The notes under the pieces: generated by a model
Told to the model about the DNA's origin: nothing
The model's input: only the letters and a program-made list of their open reading frames with translations
The model's database searches: none
Assembly: GCA_029959285.1 (NCBI GenBank)
Contig: JASCOE010000004.1
Location: forward strand, 248,001-312,000
DNA: 64,000 bases
Direction of reading: 5' to 3'
Source: Flavobacteriaceae bacterium PS02337
Lineage (GTDB): Bacteria > Bacteroidota > Bacteroidia > Flavobacteriales > Flavobacteriaceae
Made by a program: the position numbers and the translations under genes
Part shown: positions 53,722-62,633 of the stretch, in pieces
How positions within the stretch are numbered: position 1 is the stretch's first letter
Layout of the letters: every line of letters starts with the position of its first letter

Positions 53722-53749
53722 GCTAACGGGCGAGTCCCACTCTTGAACG
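53722..53749 (+). repeat. Diverged GC-rich REP-like palindrome
   Basis: GCTAACGGGCGAGTCCCACT... aligns with the units at 32122 and 32922. Again it precedes a tRNA-fMet terminator, by 28 bp. Confidence 0.55.
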
Positions 53750-53777
53750 CAACGAGATGTTGACAAAAGGGTTGAAC

Positions 53778-53809
53778 AAAAAAAGCTCCAGATTTCTCTG
53801 AAGCTTTTT
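53778..53809 (-). terminator. GAAA-loop family terminator of tRNA-fMet 2
   Basis: Same hairpin as at 32964. The surrounding block differs by one base (TTTTTGTCTT against TTTTTCTCTT). Confidence 0.85.
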
Positions 53810-53816
53810 GTCTTAG

Positions 53817-53889
53817 TAGCGGGAACAGGACTCGAACCTGTGACCTTCGGGTTATGAGCCCGACGAGCTGCCTACTGCTCTATCCCGCG
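53817..53889 (-). tRNA. tRNA-fMet (CAT), copy 2
   Basis: Identical 73-nt initiator tRNA to copy 1, with C1-T72 mismatch, anticodon CAT and GGG/CCC in the anticodon stem. The 21 bp before its 5' end are also identical. Confidence 0.95.
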
Positions 53890-53901
53890 ATGTTTCGGGT
53901 G

Positions 53902-53909
53902 CAAAGATA
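53902..53909 (-). promoter_or_regulatory. -7 promoter box of tRNA-fMet 2
   Basis: TATCTTTG on the minus strand (TAnnTTTG), followed by CACCCGAAAC as in copy 1. Confidence 0.75.
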
Positions 53910-53963
53910 CGTCGTTTTTTGAGAAATCCAACGAAAACTTTAAAAAATGTTTTATTTTCTGTA

Positions 53964-53986
53964 TTGACTTGATATGACTACCTTTG
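53964..53986 (+). promoter_or_regulatory. Promoter of era
   Basis: TTGACTT at 53964 and TACCTTTG at 53979-53986 match TTG / TAnnTTTG. The leader of about 20 nt ends at the ATG at 54007. Confidence 0.65.
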
Positions 53987-54006
53987 CAAAATAAATAAAA
54001 CAAAAA

Positions 54007-54888
54007 ATGTCACATAAAGCAGGTTTCGTAAACATTATCGGAAATCCAAATGTTGGAAAATCAACATTGATGAACGCTTTCGTTGGAGAGCGATTGTCTA
54101 TCATTACATCAAAAGCACAAACTACGCGTCATAGAATTTTAGGAATCGTAAACGGAGAAGACTTTCAATTGGTTTTATCTGATACTCCTGGAATCATCAA
54201 ACCAGCGTACGAAATGCAGGAATCGATGATGAACTTCGTAAAATCGGCTTTTGAAGATGCTGATATTTTAATTTACATGGTCGAAATAGGAGAGCAGGAT
54301 CTTAAAGATGAAGCTTTCTTTAATAAAATCATTCATGCTAAAATTCCTGTTTTATTACTTTTAAATAAAATCGACAATTCAAATCAGGAACAATTAGAAG
54401 CGCAAGTTGCTTTTTGGAAAGAAAAAGTGCCAAATGCAGAAATTTTCCCAATCTCAGCTTTGCAGAATTTTAATGTTCCAGAAGTTTTCGGTAGAATTAT
54501 CGAATTATTGCCAGAATCTCCAGCTTATTATCCAAAAGATCAATTAACTGATAAACCAGAACGTTTTTTCGTAAACGAAACTATTCGCGAGAAAATCTTA
54601 TTGAATTACAGTAAAGAGATTCCATACGCAGTTGAAATCGTAACAGAAGAGTTTTTTGAAGACGAAAAAATCATCAGAATCCGTTCGATTATTATGGTAG
54701 AACGCGAAACTCAAAAAGGAATTATTATCGGACATAAAGGTGCCGCTTTAAAGAAAGTGGGAACCGATGCCCGCGTCGATTTAGAGAAATTCTTCGGAAA
54801 ACAAATTCACATTGAACTAGTTGTAAAAGTGAATAAAAACTGGAGAAGCAACGCCAATATGTTGAAACGATTCGGTTATAATCAATAA
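54007..54888 (+). CDS. era: GTPase Era
   Basis: A 293-residue protein of standard Era length. G1 GNPNVGKST (about 12-20), G3 DTPG (about 59), G4 NKID (about 121) and the Era-specific switch KAQTTRHRILGI. The C-terminal KH domain has the loop IIGHKGAALKKVG (about 240-252). Era binds 16S rRNA near its 3' end and helps 30S assembly and cell-cycle timing. It has its own promoter. Der, another ribosome-assembly GTPase, follows after a structured intergenic region of 329 bp. Confidence 0.97.
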   Translation: MSHKAGFVNIIGNPNVGKSTLMNAFVGERLSIITSKAQTTRHRILGIVNGEDFQLVLSDTPGIIKPAYEMQESMMNFVKSAFEDADILIYMVEIGEQDLKDEAFFNKIIHAKIPVLLLLNKIDNSNQEQLEAQVAFWKEKVPNAEIFPISALQNFNVPEVFGRIIELLPESPAYYPKDQLTDKPERFFVNETIREKILLNYSKEIPYAVEIVTEEFFEDEKIIRIRSIIMVERETQKGIIIGHKGAALKKVGTDARVDLEKFFGKQIHIELVVKVNKNWRSNANMLKRFGYNQ

Positions 54889-55217
54889 TTTTTGTTGAAT
54901 CGGTTAATCGTTTATTGGTTTAATCGTGAAACGAAAAGTTCTTTTGAAAACGAATGTCCTAGCCCTGATAGAAGTGGAAATCCTTTTGTGACGCTTCTTT
55001 AGCGGAACAAAAGATTGTAACGGATAGCAGGAATAGCTCCTGAAAAATATAAAAAACTTAGGTACTTAGTCCCGATAGCTATCGGGATAGCAAATTGGCA
55101 ACTTTTTTTAACTACCTTTGCAAAAAATTTAAATAAAGCATTTTAGATTATAAGTGATTAGGTTATTAGGAAGCTAAAAATCTGAAATCTAAAGTCTAAA
55201 GTCAAAAAAACAAAAAA
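54889..55217. other. Era-der intergenic region with structured repeat and palindrome
   Basis: The segment 54959-55050 can fold: CTTTTGT (54983-54989) with ACAAAAG (55007-55013) enclosing CGCT (54992-54995)/AGCG (55001-55004). It resembles, from memory, an intergenic element frequent in Bacteroidota genomes. CCCGATAGCTATCGGG (55071-55086) is a perfect 16-bp palindrome. The der promoter follows. Confidence 0.5.
55095..55120 (+). promoter_or_regulatory. Promoter of der
   Basis: TTGGCAAC at 55095 and TACCTTTG at 55113-55120 match TTG / TAnnTTTG; the -7 box is the same octamer as the era promoter. The leader is about 90 nt. Confidence 0.65.
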
Positions 55218-56528
55218 ATGAGTAATAACATTGTTGCGATAGTAGGAAGACCTAATGTGGGGAAATCAACCCTTTTCAATAGGCTGATACAAAGAAGAGA
55301 AGCTATTGTAGATTCAGTATCTGGGGTTACCCGTGATAGAAACTATGGTAAAAGCGAGTGGAACGGAAAAGAGTTTTCTGTCATTGATACAGGTGGATAC
55401 GTACGCGGAAGCGATGACGTATTTGAAGGTGAAATCCGTAAACAAGTTGAACTTGCTATCGACGAAGCCGATGTTATTATCTTTGTGGTTGATGTGGAAG
55501 AAGGAATTACGCCAATGGATGAAACTGTTGCTAAATTGCTTCGTAAAGTAACAAAACCAGTTTTATTGGCTGTTAATAAGGTTGATAATGCAATGCGTGA
55601 AAAAGATGCTGTAGAATTTTATAATCTTGGTTTAGGAGATTATTACACTTTTGCAAGTATCTCAGGAAGTGGAACGGGAGATTTATTAGATGCTTTAATT
55701 GATGCTTTCCCTGAGAAACCAGAAGTTGAGGTAAAAGAAGATTTACCTCGTTTTGCGGTTGTTGGACGTCCGAATGCTGGAAAGTCTAGTTTTATCAATG
55801 CTTTAATTGGTAAAGATCGTTATATCGTTACAGATATTGCAGGAACAACGCGTGATGCAATTGATACAAAATTTGACCGTTTTGGTTTCGAATTTAATTT
55901 AGTTGATACAGCGGGAATTCGTCGTAAAGCAAAAGTAAAAGAAGATTTAGAGTTTTATTCTGTAATGCGTTCTGTAAGAGCAATTGAGCATGCAGATATT
56001 TGTATATTGGTTATTGATGCAACTCGCGGATTTGAAGGTCAGGATCAGAGTATTTTCTGGTTGGCAGAGAAAAACCGTAAAGGTGTTGTAATCTTGGTAA
56101 ACAAATGGGATTTGGTTGAAAAAGATACTATGTCTACACGTGATTACGAAGAGAAAATCAAAAAAGAATTAATGCCTTTTACAGATGTGCCAATTTTATT
56201 CGTTTCGGCGTTAACAAAGCAACGTTTGTTAAAAGCATTGGAAGCTACTGTTCAAGTTTTTGAAAATAGAAAACAAAGAATCGCTACTTCAAAATTCAAC
56301 GAATATATGTTGAAAGTTATTGAAGCTTATCCGCCGCCAGCGACAAAAGGAAAATACGTAAAGATTAAATATTGTATGCAATTACCAACTCAAACGCCTC
56401 AGTTTGTGTTTTTTGCTAACATGCCTCAATACGTTAAAGAACCATACAAAAGATATCTTGAAAATAAAATTAGAGAAAATTGGGATTTCGCAGGAGTTCC
56501 GATTGATATTTATATCAGAGAAAAATAA
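55218..56528 (+). CDS. der: GTPase Der (EngA)
   Basis: A 436-residue protein with two tandem G domains: GRPNVGKST (about 8-16), DTGG and NKVD in the first; GRPNAGKSS (about 182-190), [11 protein letters not shown] and NKWD in the second. The C-terminal KH-like domain follows ([15 protein letters not shown]...PVDIYI region). Der acts in 50S subunit maturation in the cytoplasm. It has its own promoter, and a GC-rich hairpin terminator follows at 56553. Confidence 0.97.
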   Translation: MSNNIVAIVGRPNVGKSTLFNRLIQRREAIVDSVSGVTRDRNYGKSEWNGKEFSVIDTGGYVRGSDDVFEGEIRKQVELAIDEADVIIFVVDVEEGITPMDETVAKLLRKVTKPVLLAVNKVDNAMREKDAVEFYNLGLGDYYTFASISGSGTGDLLDALIDAFPEKPEVEVKEDLPRFAVVGRPNAGKSSFINALIGKDRYIVTDIAGTTRDAIDTKFDRFGFEFNLVDTAGIRRKAKVKEDLEFYSVMRSVRAIEHADICILVIDATRGFEGQDQSIFWLAEKNRKGVVILVNKWDLVEKDTMSTRDYEEKIKKELMPFTDVPILFVSALTKQRLLKALEATVQVFENRKQRIATSKFNEYMLKVIEAYPPPATKGKYVKIKYCMQLPTQTPQFVFFANMPQYVKEPYKRYLENKIRENWDFAGVPIDIYIREK

Positions 56529-56552
56529 AATTAAAATAAGATATAATTAAAT

Positions 56553-56581
56553 AAAGAAGTCCCCGTAATAGGGGACTTTTT
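56553..56581 (+). terminator. Terminator of der
   Basis: AAGTCCCC (56556-56563) pairs with GGGGACTT (56570-56577), followed by a T run. Confidence 0.88.
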
Positions 56582-56706
56582 TATGTTTTATGTCTGCATA
56601 ATTACGAGATCAATTTTTTATTGGCATTATATTTGAATAAATGTGAAAAACACAATTAAACCTTTTGCATTTTTTGAAGTCTTACTGATCTAACTAACCT
56701 AATTTT

Positions 56707-59460
56707 ATGACCAAAATTTATTCATTTCTATTGTTTTTAGCTTTTGTTTACTCGGCAAATGCCCAGAACAATATTGTTATTAAAGGAACTGTTGTTGATA
56801 TCAACTCACAACTTCCGCTCGAACTTGCTACCGTTTATTTTACAACCGTAAAAGATTCTACTATTATTGAATATGCTACAACGGATAAAAACGGAAATTT
56901 TCTTATCAATACAAAAAAGTATGATAAACCTGTATTTTTAAAGGTAAATTATACGGGATATCAGGCTTATTTTGAAGAACAAAAAGGACTTACGGAAAGT
57001 AAAGACTTCGGTAAATTGTATATGATTGAAAATGCAAATGTTCTAAACGAAGTAATCGTAAAATCTGAAGCACCGCCAATTACCATTAAAAAAGATACTC
57101 TAGAATTTAATGCGCCTTCGTATAAAGTTCGTCCAGATGCAAATGTTGAAACTTTATTAAAGCAATTACCAGGATTTGATGTTGATAATTCTGGAAAAAT
57201 CACGGTGAATGGACGAGAAGTCAATCAGGTTTTAGTTAACGGAAAAGCATTTTTTGATAAAGACGGAGCAATAGCGATTAAAAATCTTCCAGCCGATATT
57301 ATAAAAAAAGTTCAGGTTTCTGATTTTAAAACGAAAAAAGAAGAACTGGCTAAACAAGAATCTACATCAGATTATTCGAGTATCAATATCACGATCGACG
57401 AAAAGAAAAACAAAGGATATTTTGGAAAAATCCTCGGCGGATATGGCTCAGACGAACATTACGAGAGCAGTTTAATGATGAACTTCTTTAAAAATAAACA
57501 AAAAATAAGCGTTTTGGCTTCTTCAAACAATATTAACTCAACCGGATTTTCTATGGATGAGGTTTTTGATAATATGGGAGGAGGAAGAAATGCAAAAGGA
57601 GGTAATCAGGGAGCGAGCAGCGGTGGAAAAGGAATTACGCAATCTACTTTAGCTGGAATCAGTTATTCTGACGATTGGAACAAAGATTTGGAGTTTGTGA
57701 GCAGTTATAATTTTACAAATGCTGTAACAAAAAATGATAGTAAATCGAATCAAGTTAGCTTTTTGCCAACTGGAAATATTGTGACAGAATCTGATTCTAA
57801 AACCAAAAATGAAAATACAGGACATAACGCCAATTTTCAATTAGAATACAAAATAGACCCTACAATGCGTCTTGTTGTAGCTCCAAATTTAAGTCAATCG
57901 AATTCGAATAATAATAATTCTTCGTTTACTTCTTCGGTAGATGAAAATGGTGAAGCGCTAAACGAAAGTACTTCAACTTCTCATACTGAAGGTTCAAATA
58001 CAAACTTTGCAAACAGTATTAATTTTAATAAAGTATTCGAAAAGAAATCGCGAAATCTAAGCATTGTTTTTAATAACAATAATTCTAAAAATGATTCGAA
58101 CGGAATTAATGTTTCTGAAACTATTTTCCACCAAGACGGGAAACCGAATGATGAAAGAAATCAGAATGCAAAAAACACTTCAAAAAGTGATACATATGCA
58201 CTTGATTTAGAATATACAGAACCAATTACAGATTCGCTTCGTGTTCGTTTTGGAACAGATTTCAATTGGTCAAATTCGATTAACGATCAAAAAACTTTTG
58301 ATTTTGATGAAACAACAGATCAATATTCTGATTTAAATTCATCATTGACAAATTATACAACATCAAAACAAAATTCGATTTCTCCAAAGGTTGGAGTTAC
58401 ATTGCAGAAAAGTAAATTTACACTGAATTTAAATTCAAGAACTTCAATTGTTGAGTTTGATAATCACTCTTTTTATTTGAATCAAGCAACTGATTTGAAT
58501 AAAAGATACATGCTTCCATATGGAAATGCGCAGCTTAGATATAAATTCGATCGTTCAAAGAATTTGACTTTTAAGTATGATTATTCTAATTCACTTCCAT
58601 CAGCAACTCAATTAATGCCTGTTGCTAATTTAAATAACCCATTAAATAGTGTAATTGGAAATCCAGATTTAAATCCGATTGAGAAAAATAGTGCTGGAAT
58701 TGATTTTAAGAATTTTGATTTTAGATCACGTTCTGGTTACAGCGTTTATCTTAGAGGAGATTATTATAATAATGATGTGGTTTCAACTTCAATTTATGAC
58801 GATAGCGGAAAAAGAAATACAACTTACGTGAATATTTCTGGAACTTATTCGGCTTCGATTGGGGGAAACTGGAATCAGCAAATTAAAAAAGATGCGCACA
58901 CTATTAGATACGGTTTGCGTTTGAGCGGAAATTATAATTTTGATAAAGGATTTACGAATGCTGTTTTATACAATGCAAAATCTGTTGTTGTAACGCCAAG
59001 TGTTTATGCTTCTTACGATTATGGAGAAGTGCTTTCGATTGCGCCGTCTTATAGTTTATCTTACAATGAAACGAAATATGAGAATTATTCGCGAGATGCG
59101 ACTTCAAATGTAATTCATAGAATAAATCTTCAGACAACTTCTTACTGGCCGGCTAATTTAATTTTCGGAAATGATTTTGGATATACGTATAACTCAAATA
59201 TTTCAGGCGATTTCAAAAAAGATTTTTTCCTTTGGAATACGAGTTTGTCTTATGGTTTTATGGATAAAAAATTATATGCTAAAGTCAAAGTTTATGATCT
59301 TTTAAATCAAAACCAAAGTGCAACAAGAACTATTTCATCCACTTCGATTCGTGATGAAGAAAATACAGTTTTAAAACGTTACGTAATGTTTTCTTTAGCT
59401 TATAAAATCGGAAACTTCGCTGAAAATAAAAAAGGAGGAAGAAGACAGAGAGGATCTTAG
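56707..59460 (+). CDS. Outer-membrane beta-barrel receptor-like protein with carboxypeptidase-regulatory domain
   Basis: A 917-residue protein with a signal peptide (FLLFLAFVYSANAQ). An N-terminal CarboxypepD_reg-like beta domain (IVIKGTVVDINSQLPLELATVYF...) is followed by a plug-like region (NVETLLKQLPGFDVDNSGKITVNGREVNQVLVNGKAFF) and a large barrel of the outer-membrane beta-barrel family 3 type. The end is Gly/Arg-rich (KKGGRRQRGS), unusual for a barrel terminus. These proteins resemble TonB-dependent receptors without a SusD partner; the substrate is unknown. The gene is monocistronic with a terminator at 59506. Confidence 0.85.
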   Translation: MTKIYSFLLFLAFVYSANAQNNIVIKGTVVDINSQLPLELATVYFTTVKDSTIIEYATTDKNGNFLINTKKYDKPVFLKVNYTGYQAYFEEQKGLTESKDFGKLYMIENANVLNEVIVKSEAPPITIKKDTLEFNAPSYKVRPDANVETLLKQLPGFDVDNSGKITVNGREVNQVLVNGKAFFDKDGAIAIKNLPADIIKKVQVSDFKTKKEELAKQESTSDYSSINITIDEKKNKGYFGKILGGYGSDEHYESSLMMNFFKNKQKISVLASSNNINSTGFSMDEVFDNMGGGRNAKGGNQGASSGGKGITQSTLAGISYSDDWNKDLEFVSSYNFTNAVTKNDSKSNQVSFLPTGNIVTESDSKTKNENTGHNANFQLEYKIDPTMRLVVAPNLSQSNSNNNNSSFTSSVDENGEALNESTSTSHTEGSNTNFANSINFNKVFEKKSRNLSIVFNNNNSKNDSNGINVSETIFHQDGKPNDERNQNAKNTSKSDTYALDLEYTEPITDSLRVRFGTDFNWSNSINDQKTFDFDETTDQYSDLNSSLTNYTTSKQNSISPKVGVTLQKSKFTLNLNSRTSIVEFDNHSFYLNQATDLNKRYMLPYGNAQLRYKFDRSKNLTFKYDYSNSLPSATQLMPVANLNNPLNSVIGNPDLNPIEKNSAGIDFKNFDFRSRSGYSVYLRGDYYNNDVVSTSIYDDSGKRNTTYVNISGTYSASIGGNWNQQIKKDAHTIRYGLRLSGNYNFDKGFTNAVLYNAKSVVVTPSVYASYDYGEVLSIAPSYSLSYNETKYENYSRDATSNVIHRINLQTTSYWPANLIFGNDFGYTYNSNISGDFKKDFFLWNTSLSYGFMDKKLYAKVKVYDLLNQNQSATRTISSTSIRDEENTVLKRYVMFSLAYKIGNFAENKKGGRRQRGS

Positions 59461-59505
59461 TTTTTTAAGGTTCAAAGGGGCTGAGGTTTAAAGGGACAAA
59501 GGTTA

Positions 59506-59545
59506 AAATGCCTGATCAAATTGAAATTGATCAGGCATTTTTTTT
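59506..59545 (+). terminator. Terminator of the plus-strand receptor gene
   Basis: AAAATGCCTGATCAA pairs with TTGATCAGGCATTTT plus a T run, a 15-bp stem with a 6-nt loop. Confidence 0.88.
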
Positions 59546-59570
59546 AATGTATTTTATTGAAATCAAATTC

Positions 59571-59738
59571 ATTCCGTAGGAATGTTTCGTTGGTAGAATT
59601 TAATTCGTGTTATGGTTTTTCGTTCCGTAGGAACGTTTGATAATGAGGGAGATATTTTATTTCCGTAAAACAATTGTCCCTACAGGACAATGTGCAATAA
59701 CGCCATTTTTTTCTACCGACGAAATATTCCTACGGAAT
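59571..59738. mobile_element. MITE-like element with 28-bp terminal inverted repeats
   Basis: Bases 59571-59598 and 59711-59738 are inverted copies with two mismatches. Inside are two small dyads, CGTTCC-GTA-GGAACG (59621-59635) and TTGTCC-CTACA-GGACAA (59674-59690). ATTC borders both ends (59567-59570; 59739-59742), a possible 4-bp target duplication. It carries no gene. Confidence 0.5.
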
Positions 59739-59808
59739 ATTCATTACAGCTTGATATGGATTTTATTTTTTATCCATTTTAAAAGTTTTTATGATTTGAA
59801 TAAAAACA

Positions 59809-59844
59809 AAAAACGAGATACATTTTAAAATGTATCTCGTTTTT
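59809..59844 (-). terminator. Terminator of the TonB-dependent receptor gene
   Basis: A perfect 18-bp-arm palindrome (AAAAACGAGATACATTTT and its complement) lies 29 nt past the stop of the minus-strand gene at 59873. Confidence 0.88.
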
Positions 59845-59872
59845 AATACTAAAACTAATTAACTCTAACCGC

Positions 59873-62419
59873 TTACAATGAATACTTTAATGTAACACCG
59901 TAAGTTCTCTGATCACCTAATACTCCAGCATATTGTCCTGCATTTCCTCCTGCAGGCAATAATTGCTCGTAGTAATCTTTATTTAAAAGGTTACGTCCCC
60001 AGAAGTGAACCGATAAACCTTGTGATGCACGGAAACCTAAACGAGCATTAAAAATAGCGTACCCTTGTACCACTAAATATTTAGATGCTGAAGGGCTTGA
60101 AGAAAATTCAGAACGAGCGTAAGAATCAACAGCTACGAAAATTTTCCCTGTATTTCCAAAGAATCTTGCACTATCAGAAAGTTCACCACCTAAAGATCCT
60201 GCCCATCTTGAAGCGCCTGGTAATGCAGACCCAGATACATCTTTAAAAGATACTGAAGCTCCAGTTTCTTCTAAAGGAAGTGGTGCATTAGTAAATTTCA
60301 CATATTTCCCATCTGTATAAGTTGCAGCTCCATTAATCGTTAAATGCTGGCTTAAAACAAAACTTGCATCTAATTCTACACCTTGAACTTGTACTTTATC
60401 TGCATTTGCAAGATAACCACGGTTTACACCCAATTCAGCTGCCTGAACGTTTGTTTGGAAATCTTTAATGTCTGTTTTAAAGAATGCTAAGTTGAAAATT
60501 GAATTTTTGAAAGGAGAAGTTTTTACTCCAAATTCATAATGATATACTTTTTCAGGTTTAATAACCGCAAGTTCAAGTAAAGGCTGTCCAGCAGAATTTG
60601 TTGGAAGACCAGCAACGTTTACACCAACAGGTTTGTAGCTTTTTGCAAAAGTTCCGTATGCATTGATTTTATCAGAAGCTTTAAAAGTAACTGTAATATT
60701 TCCAGAGAAATCAGTGTTGTCAATAGCTGAGTCAAATGCCTGATCAGAGTATACTTGTTTCTTTAAAGCTAGTAATGCAGGATCTGTTGTTTGTAAACCT
60801 CCATATGTTGTACGGGCATAATGCGCATCTTTTTTGTCAAAATTATAACGTAACCCTGGTAAAACGTGTAAACGATCTGTAATAGCCCAGTCAATTTGAC
60901 CAAAAACTGCCGCACTAGATGCTCTAATATTTGCATCAGTTTTGATTCCGTATCCTTCAAAAAGGCCTGGTGTTTTCCATAAAGAACTAGTTGAACTTTG
61001 TGCAAATCTCCATTGTGCGTTTCCAGATTCTTCAGTACCGTCAGTTTGTGAAGTTTGATCAATAAAGAACACTCCAGCAACACCGCTAATTCTAGAAGTC
61101 AATTGACCTGCGTAACGTACTTCTTGCGTAATTTGAGTTTGTCTTGTTGGGTTTTGAGATTTAGCTAAAACTTGTAATCCTGTAAAATCTCTATCATTTG
61201 ATGGATCCCAGTTCCAAAAACGCCATGCTGTTGTAGAAGTAAGAGTTCCTCCACCAATTTTTGTATCAATATTCAATGAAAAACCTCCCATATCTTGGTT
61301 TGAACGCCAAGGAGTATCTTGATCAATTTTACGGTCAAAAGCATTTAAGCTTGGTAATTGATAATTTAAATCTTTAATGATAGCATCAAATTGACGATAT
61401 GCGGCTCTTTGTGTTGGAGCAACACCTGCAACTACTTGTGCGTATCCGTCTGGACGCTGTGTTGTAATATCTGCAGCAAATATAACATTTGTATTTACTG
61501 ACGGAGTCCAAAGTAATTGTCCTCTAATTCCTTGATTGTTTAAAGTATTTGTAGATCTTCCTGTTGCAACGTTATCAACCAAACCGTCACGTTGTGTACC
61601 AGAAAAAGAGATTCTTCCCGCTACTTTTTTACCTAATGCACCAGTAAGAGATGCTTTTGCTTGTAAGAAAGAATAATTTCCGTAGCTTACTTCAAAATCA
61701 GCGCCAGAAGTAAAACTTGGTTTACGAGTTGTAATATTGAATGCTCCAGAAGTTGTGTTTTTTCCAAATAAAGAACCTTGCGGACCACGTAAAACCTCAA
61801 TTTGTTCAACATCAATAAAATCAAGCGTTGTTGCAGCTGGACGCGCGTAGTAAACACCGTCAACATAGAATCCAACACCTGGATCAATACCGTCATTTGT
61901 CAATCCGAAAGGAGAACCTAAACTACGAATGTTGATACCTGTATTTCTTGGGTTTGAAGAATATAATTGTACAGAAGGAACTAATTCTTTAATACGATTT
62001 ACGTTAAAAGCTCCAGTTTGTTCAGCTTGTTTTCCTGTAATAACAGAAATCGCGATAGGTACATCTTGTACTTTTTCGATACGACGTCTAGAAGAAACTA
62101 CAACTTCAACAAGTTCATTCTCTTCTTTAAGAGCTACCTGAATCGCATTTGCAGGAATTGATGTCAAATCAAGCTCAACTGTTTTATATCCAACATACTG
62201 AATTAAAAGAGTTAAAGGCAATCTTCCTTTTGAATCGATAACAAATTTACCGCTGTTATCTGTAATTGTGCTATTTGTTGTTCCTTTAATTACAACGTTT
62301 ACTGCTTCTAAAGGTGTGTTTTCACTTGTTGTTACTACACCTTGAATATTTTGTGCAAATGAAATAGAAAAGGTTAAAAAGAATAATATTGTAAGTATAT
62401 TTTGTATTGATGTCTTCAT
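59873..62419 (-). CDS. TonB-dependent receptor
   Basis: An 848-residue protein. Signal peptide (TILFFLTFSISFAQ), a CarboxypepD_reg-like domain (QGVVTTSENTPLEAVNVVIKG), then a TonB-type plug (RRIEKVQDVPIAISVITGKQAEQTG...; IEVLRGPQGSLFGKNTTSGAFNITTRKP), which is the canonical receptor plug motif. A 22-strand type barrel follows (LNKDYYEQLLPAGGN, ending YGVTLKYSL). No SusD gene is adjacent, so a metal-chelate or small-solute substrate is likelier than glycans. An Rrf2 regulator gene lies upstream, with a Cys/Met-ended leader ORF between, which suggests sulfur or iron-sulfur control of this receptor. Confidence 0.92.
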   Translation of the reverse strand: MKTSIQNILTILFFLTFSISFAQNIQGVVTTSENTPLEAVNVVIKGTTNSTITDNSGKFVIDSKGRLPLTLLIQYVGYKTVELDLTSIPANAIQVALKEENELVEVVVSSRRRIEKVQDVPIAISVITGKQAEQTGAFNVNRIKELVPSVQLYSSNPRNTGINIRSLGSPFGLTNDGIDPGVGFYVDGVYYARPAATTLDFIDVEQIEVLRGPQGSLFGKNTTSGAFNITTRKPSFTSGADFEVSYGNYSFLQAKASLTGALGKKVAGRISFSGTQRDGLVDNVATGRSTNTLNNQGIRGQLLWTPSVNTNVIFAADITTQRPDGYAQVVAGVAPTQRAAYRQFDAIIKDLNYQLPSLNAFDRKIDQDTPWRSNQDMGGFSLNIDTKIGGGTLTSTTAWRFWNWDPSNDRDFTGLQVLAKSQNPTRQTQITQEVRYAGQLTSRISGVAGVFFIDQTSQTDGTEESGNAQWRFAQSSTSSLWKTPGLFEGYGIKTDANIRASSAAVFGQIDWAITDRLHVLPGLRYNFDKKDAHYARTTYGGLQTTDPALLALKKQVYSDQAFDSAIDNTDFSGNITVTFKASDKINAYGTFAKSYKPVGVNVAGLPTNSAGQPLLELAVIKPEKVYHYEFGVKTSPFKNSIFNLAFFKTDIKDFQTNVQAAELGVNRGYLANADKVQVQGVELDASFVLSQHLTINGAATYTDGKYVKFTNAPLPLEETGASVSFKDVSGSALPGASRWAGSLGGELSDSARFFGNTGKIFVAVDSYARSEFSSSPSASKYLVVQGYAIFNARLGFRASQGLSVHFWGRNLLNKDYYEQLLPAGGNAGQYAGVLGDQRTYGVTLKYSL

Positions 62420-62478
62420 TTTTATATTAAGTATATGTGATTAGTAGAATTTAAAAGAAAAAAAATGCTTTTTTTAAA

Positions 62479-62586
62479 TCAACACATACACATAGTAGAT
62501 GAATTACGTATTACAGAAGTGGAGAGTCTTCTTTGTTTGTTTTGCAAAATTTTTGATACACTCGATCGACTAAAATGTACTTTCAT
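62479..62586 (-). CDS. 35-residue leader peptide ending Met-Cys-Met-Cys
   Basis: A minus-strand ORF: ATG at 62586-62584 and 35 codons ending ATG TGT ATG TGT TGA. The product is basic (KVHFSRSSVSKIL...) and ends TMCMC. The stop lies 59 nt before the TonB-receptor start codon, and TATATTTG at 62633-62626 is placed to promote it. The layout is that of a translational sensor for Cys or Met supply controlling the receptor. No strong terminator hairpin is seen after it (only AAAAAAAGCATTTTTTT), so the mechanism is unclear. Confidence 0.6.
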   Translation of the reverse strand: MKVHFSRSSVSKILQNKQRRLSTSVIRNSSTMCMC

Positions 62587-62625
62587 GTTAAAACTTTTGT
62601 AAATGGTTAGTTAATTATTTTTCTG

Positions 62626-62633
62626 CAAATATA
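62626..62633 (-). promoter_or_regulatory. -7 box of the leader ORF/TonB receptor transcript
   Basis: TATATTTG on the minus strand matches TAnnTTTG. Upstream, where -33 would be, is CTAGTAAATCGATAG, a weak dyad that might be a regulator site, for example for the neighbouring Rrf2 protein. Confidence 0.5.

Larger units (their letters stand above)
59461..59872. other. Gene-free interval with terminators and a MITE-like element
   Basis: It contains the terminator at 59506-59545, the 168-bp inverted-repeat element at 59571-59738 and the opposing terminator at 59809-59844. A short open frame inside the element is not credible as a gene. Confidence 0.6.

Noticed and set aside
59637-59828. Short plus-strand open frame
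   Set aside because: It lies inside the inverted-repeat element and terminator; no protein-like features.
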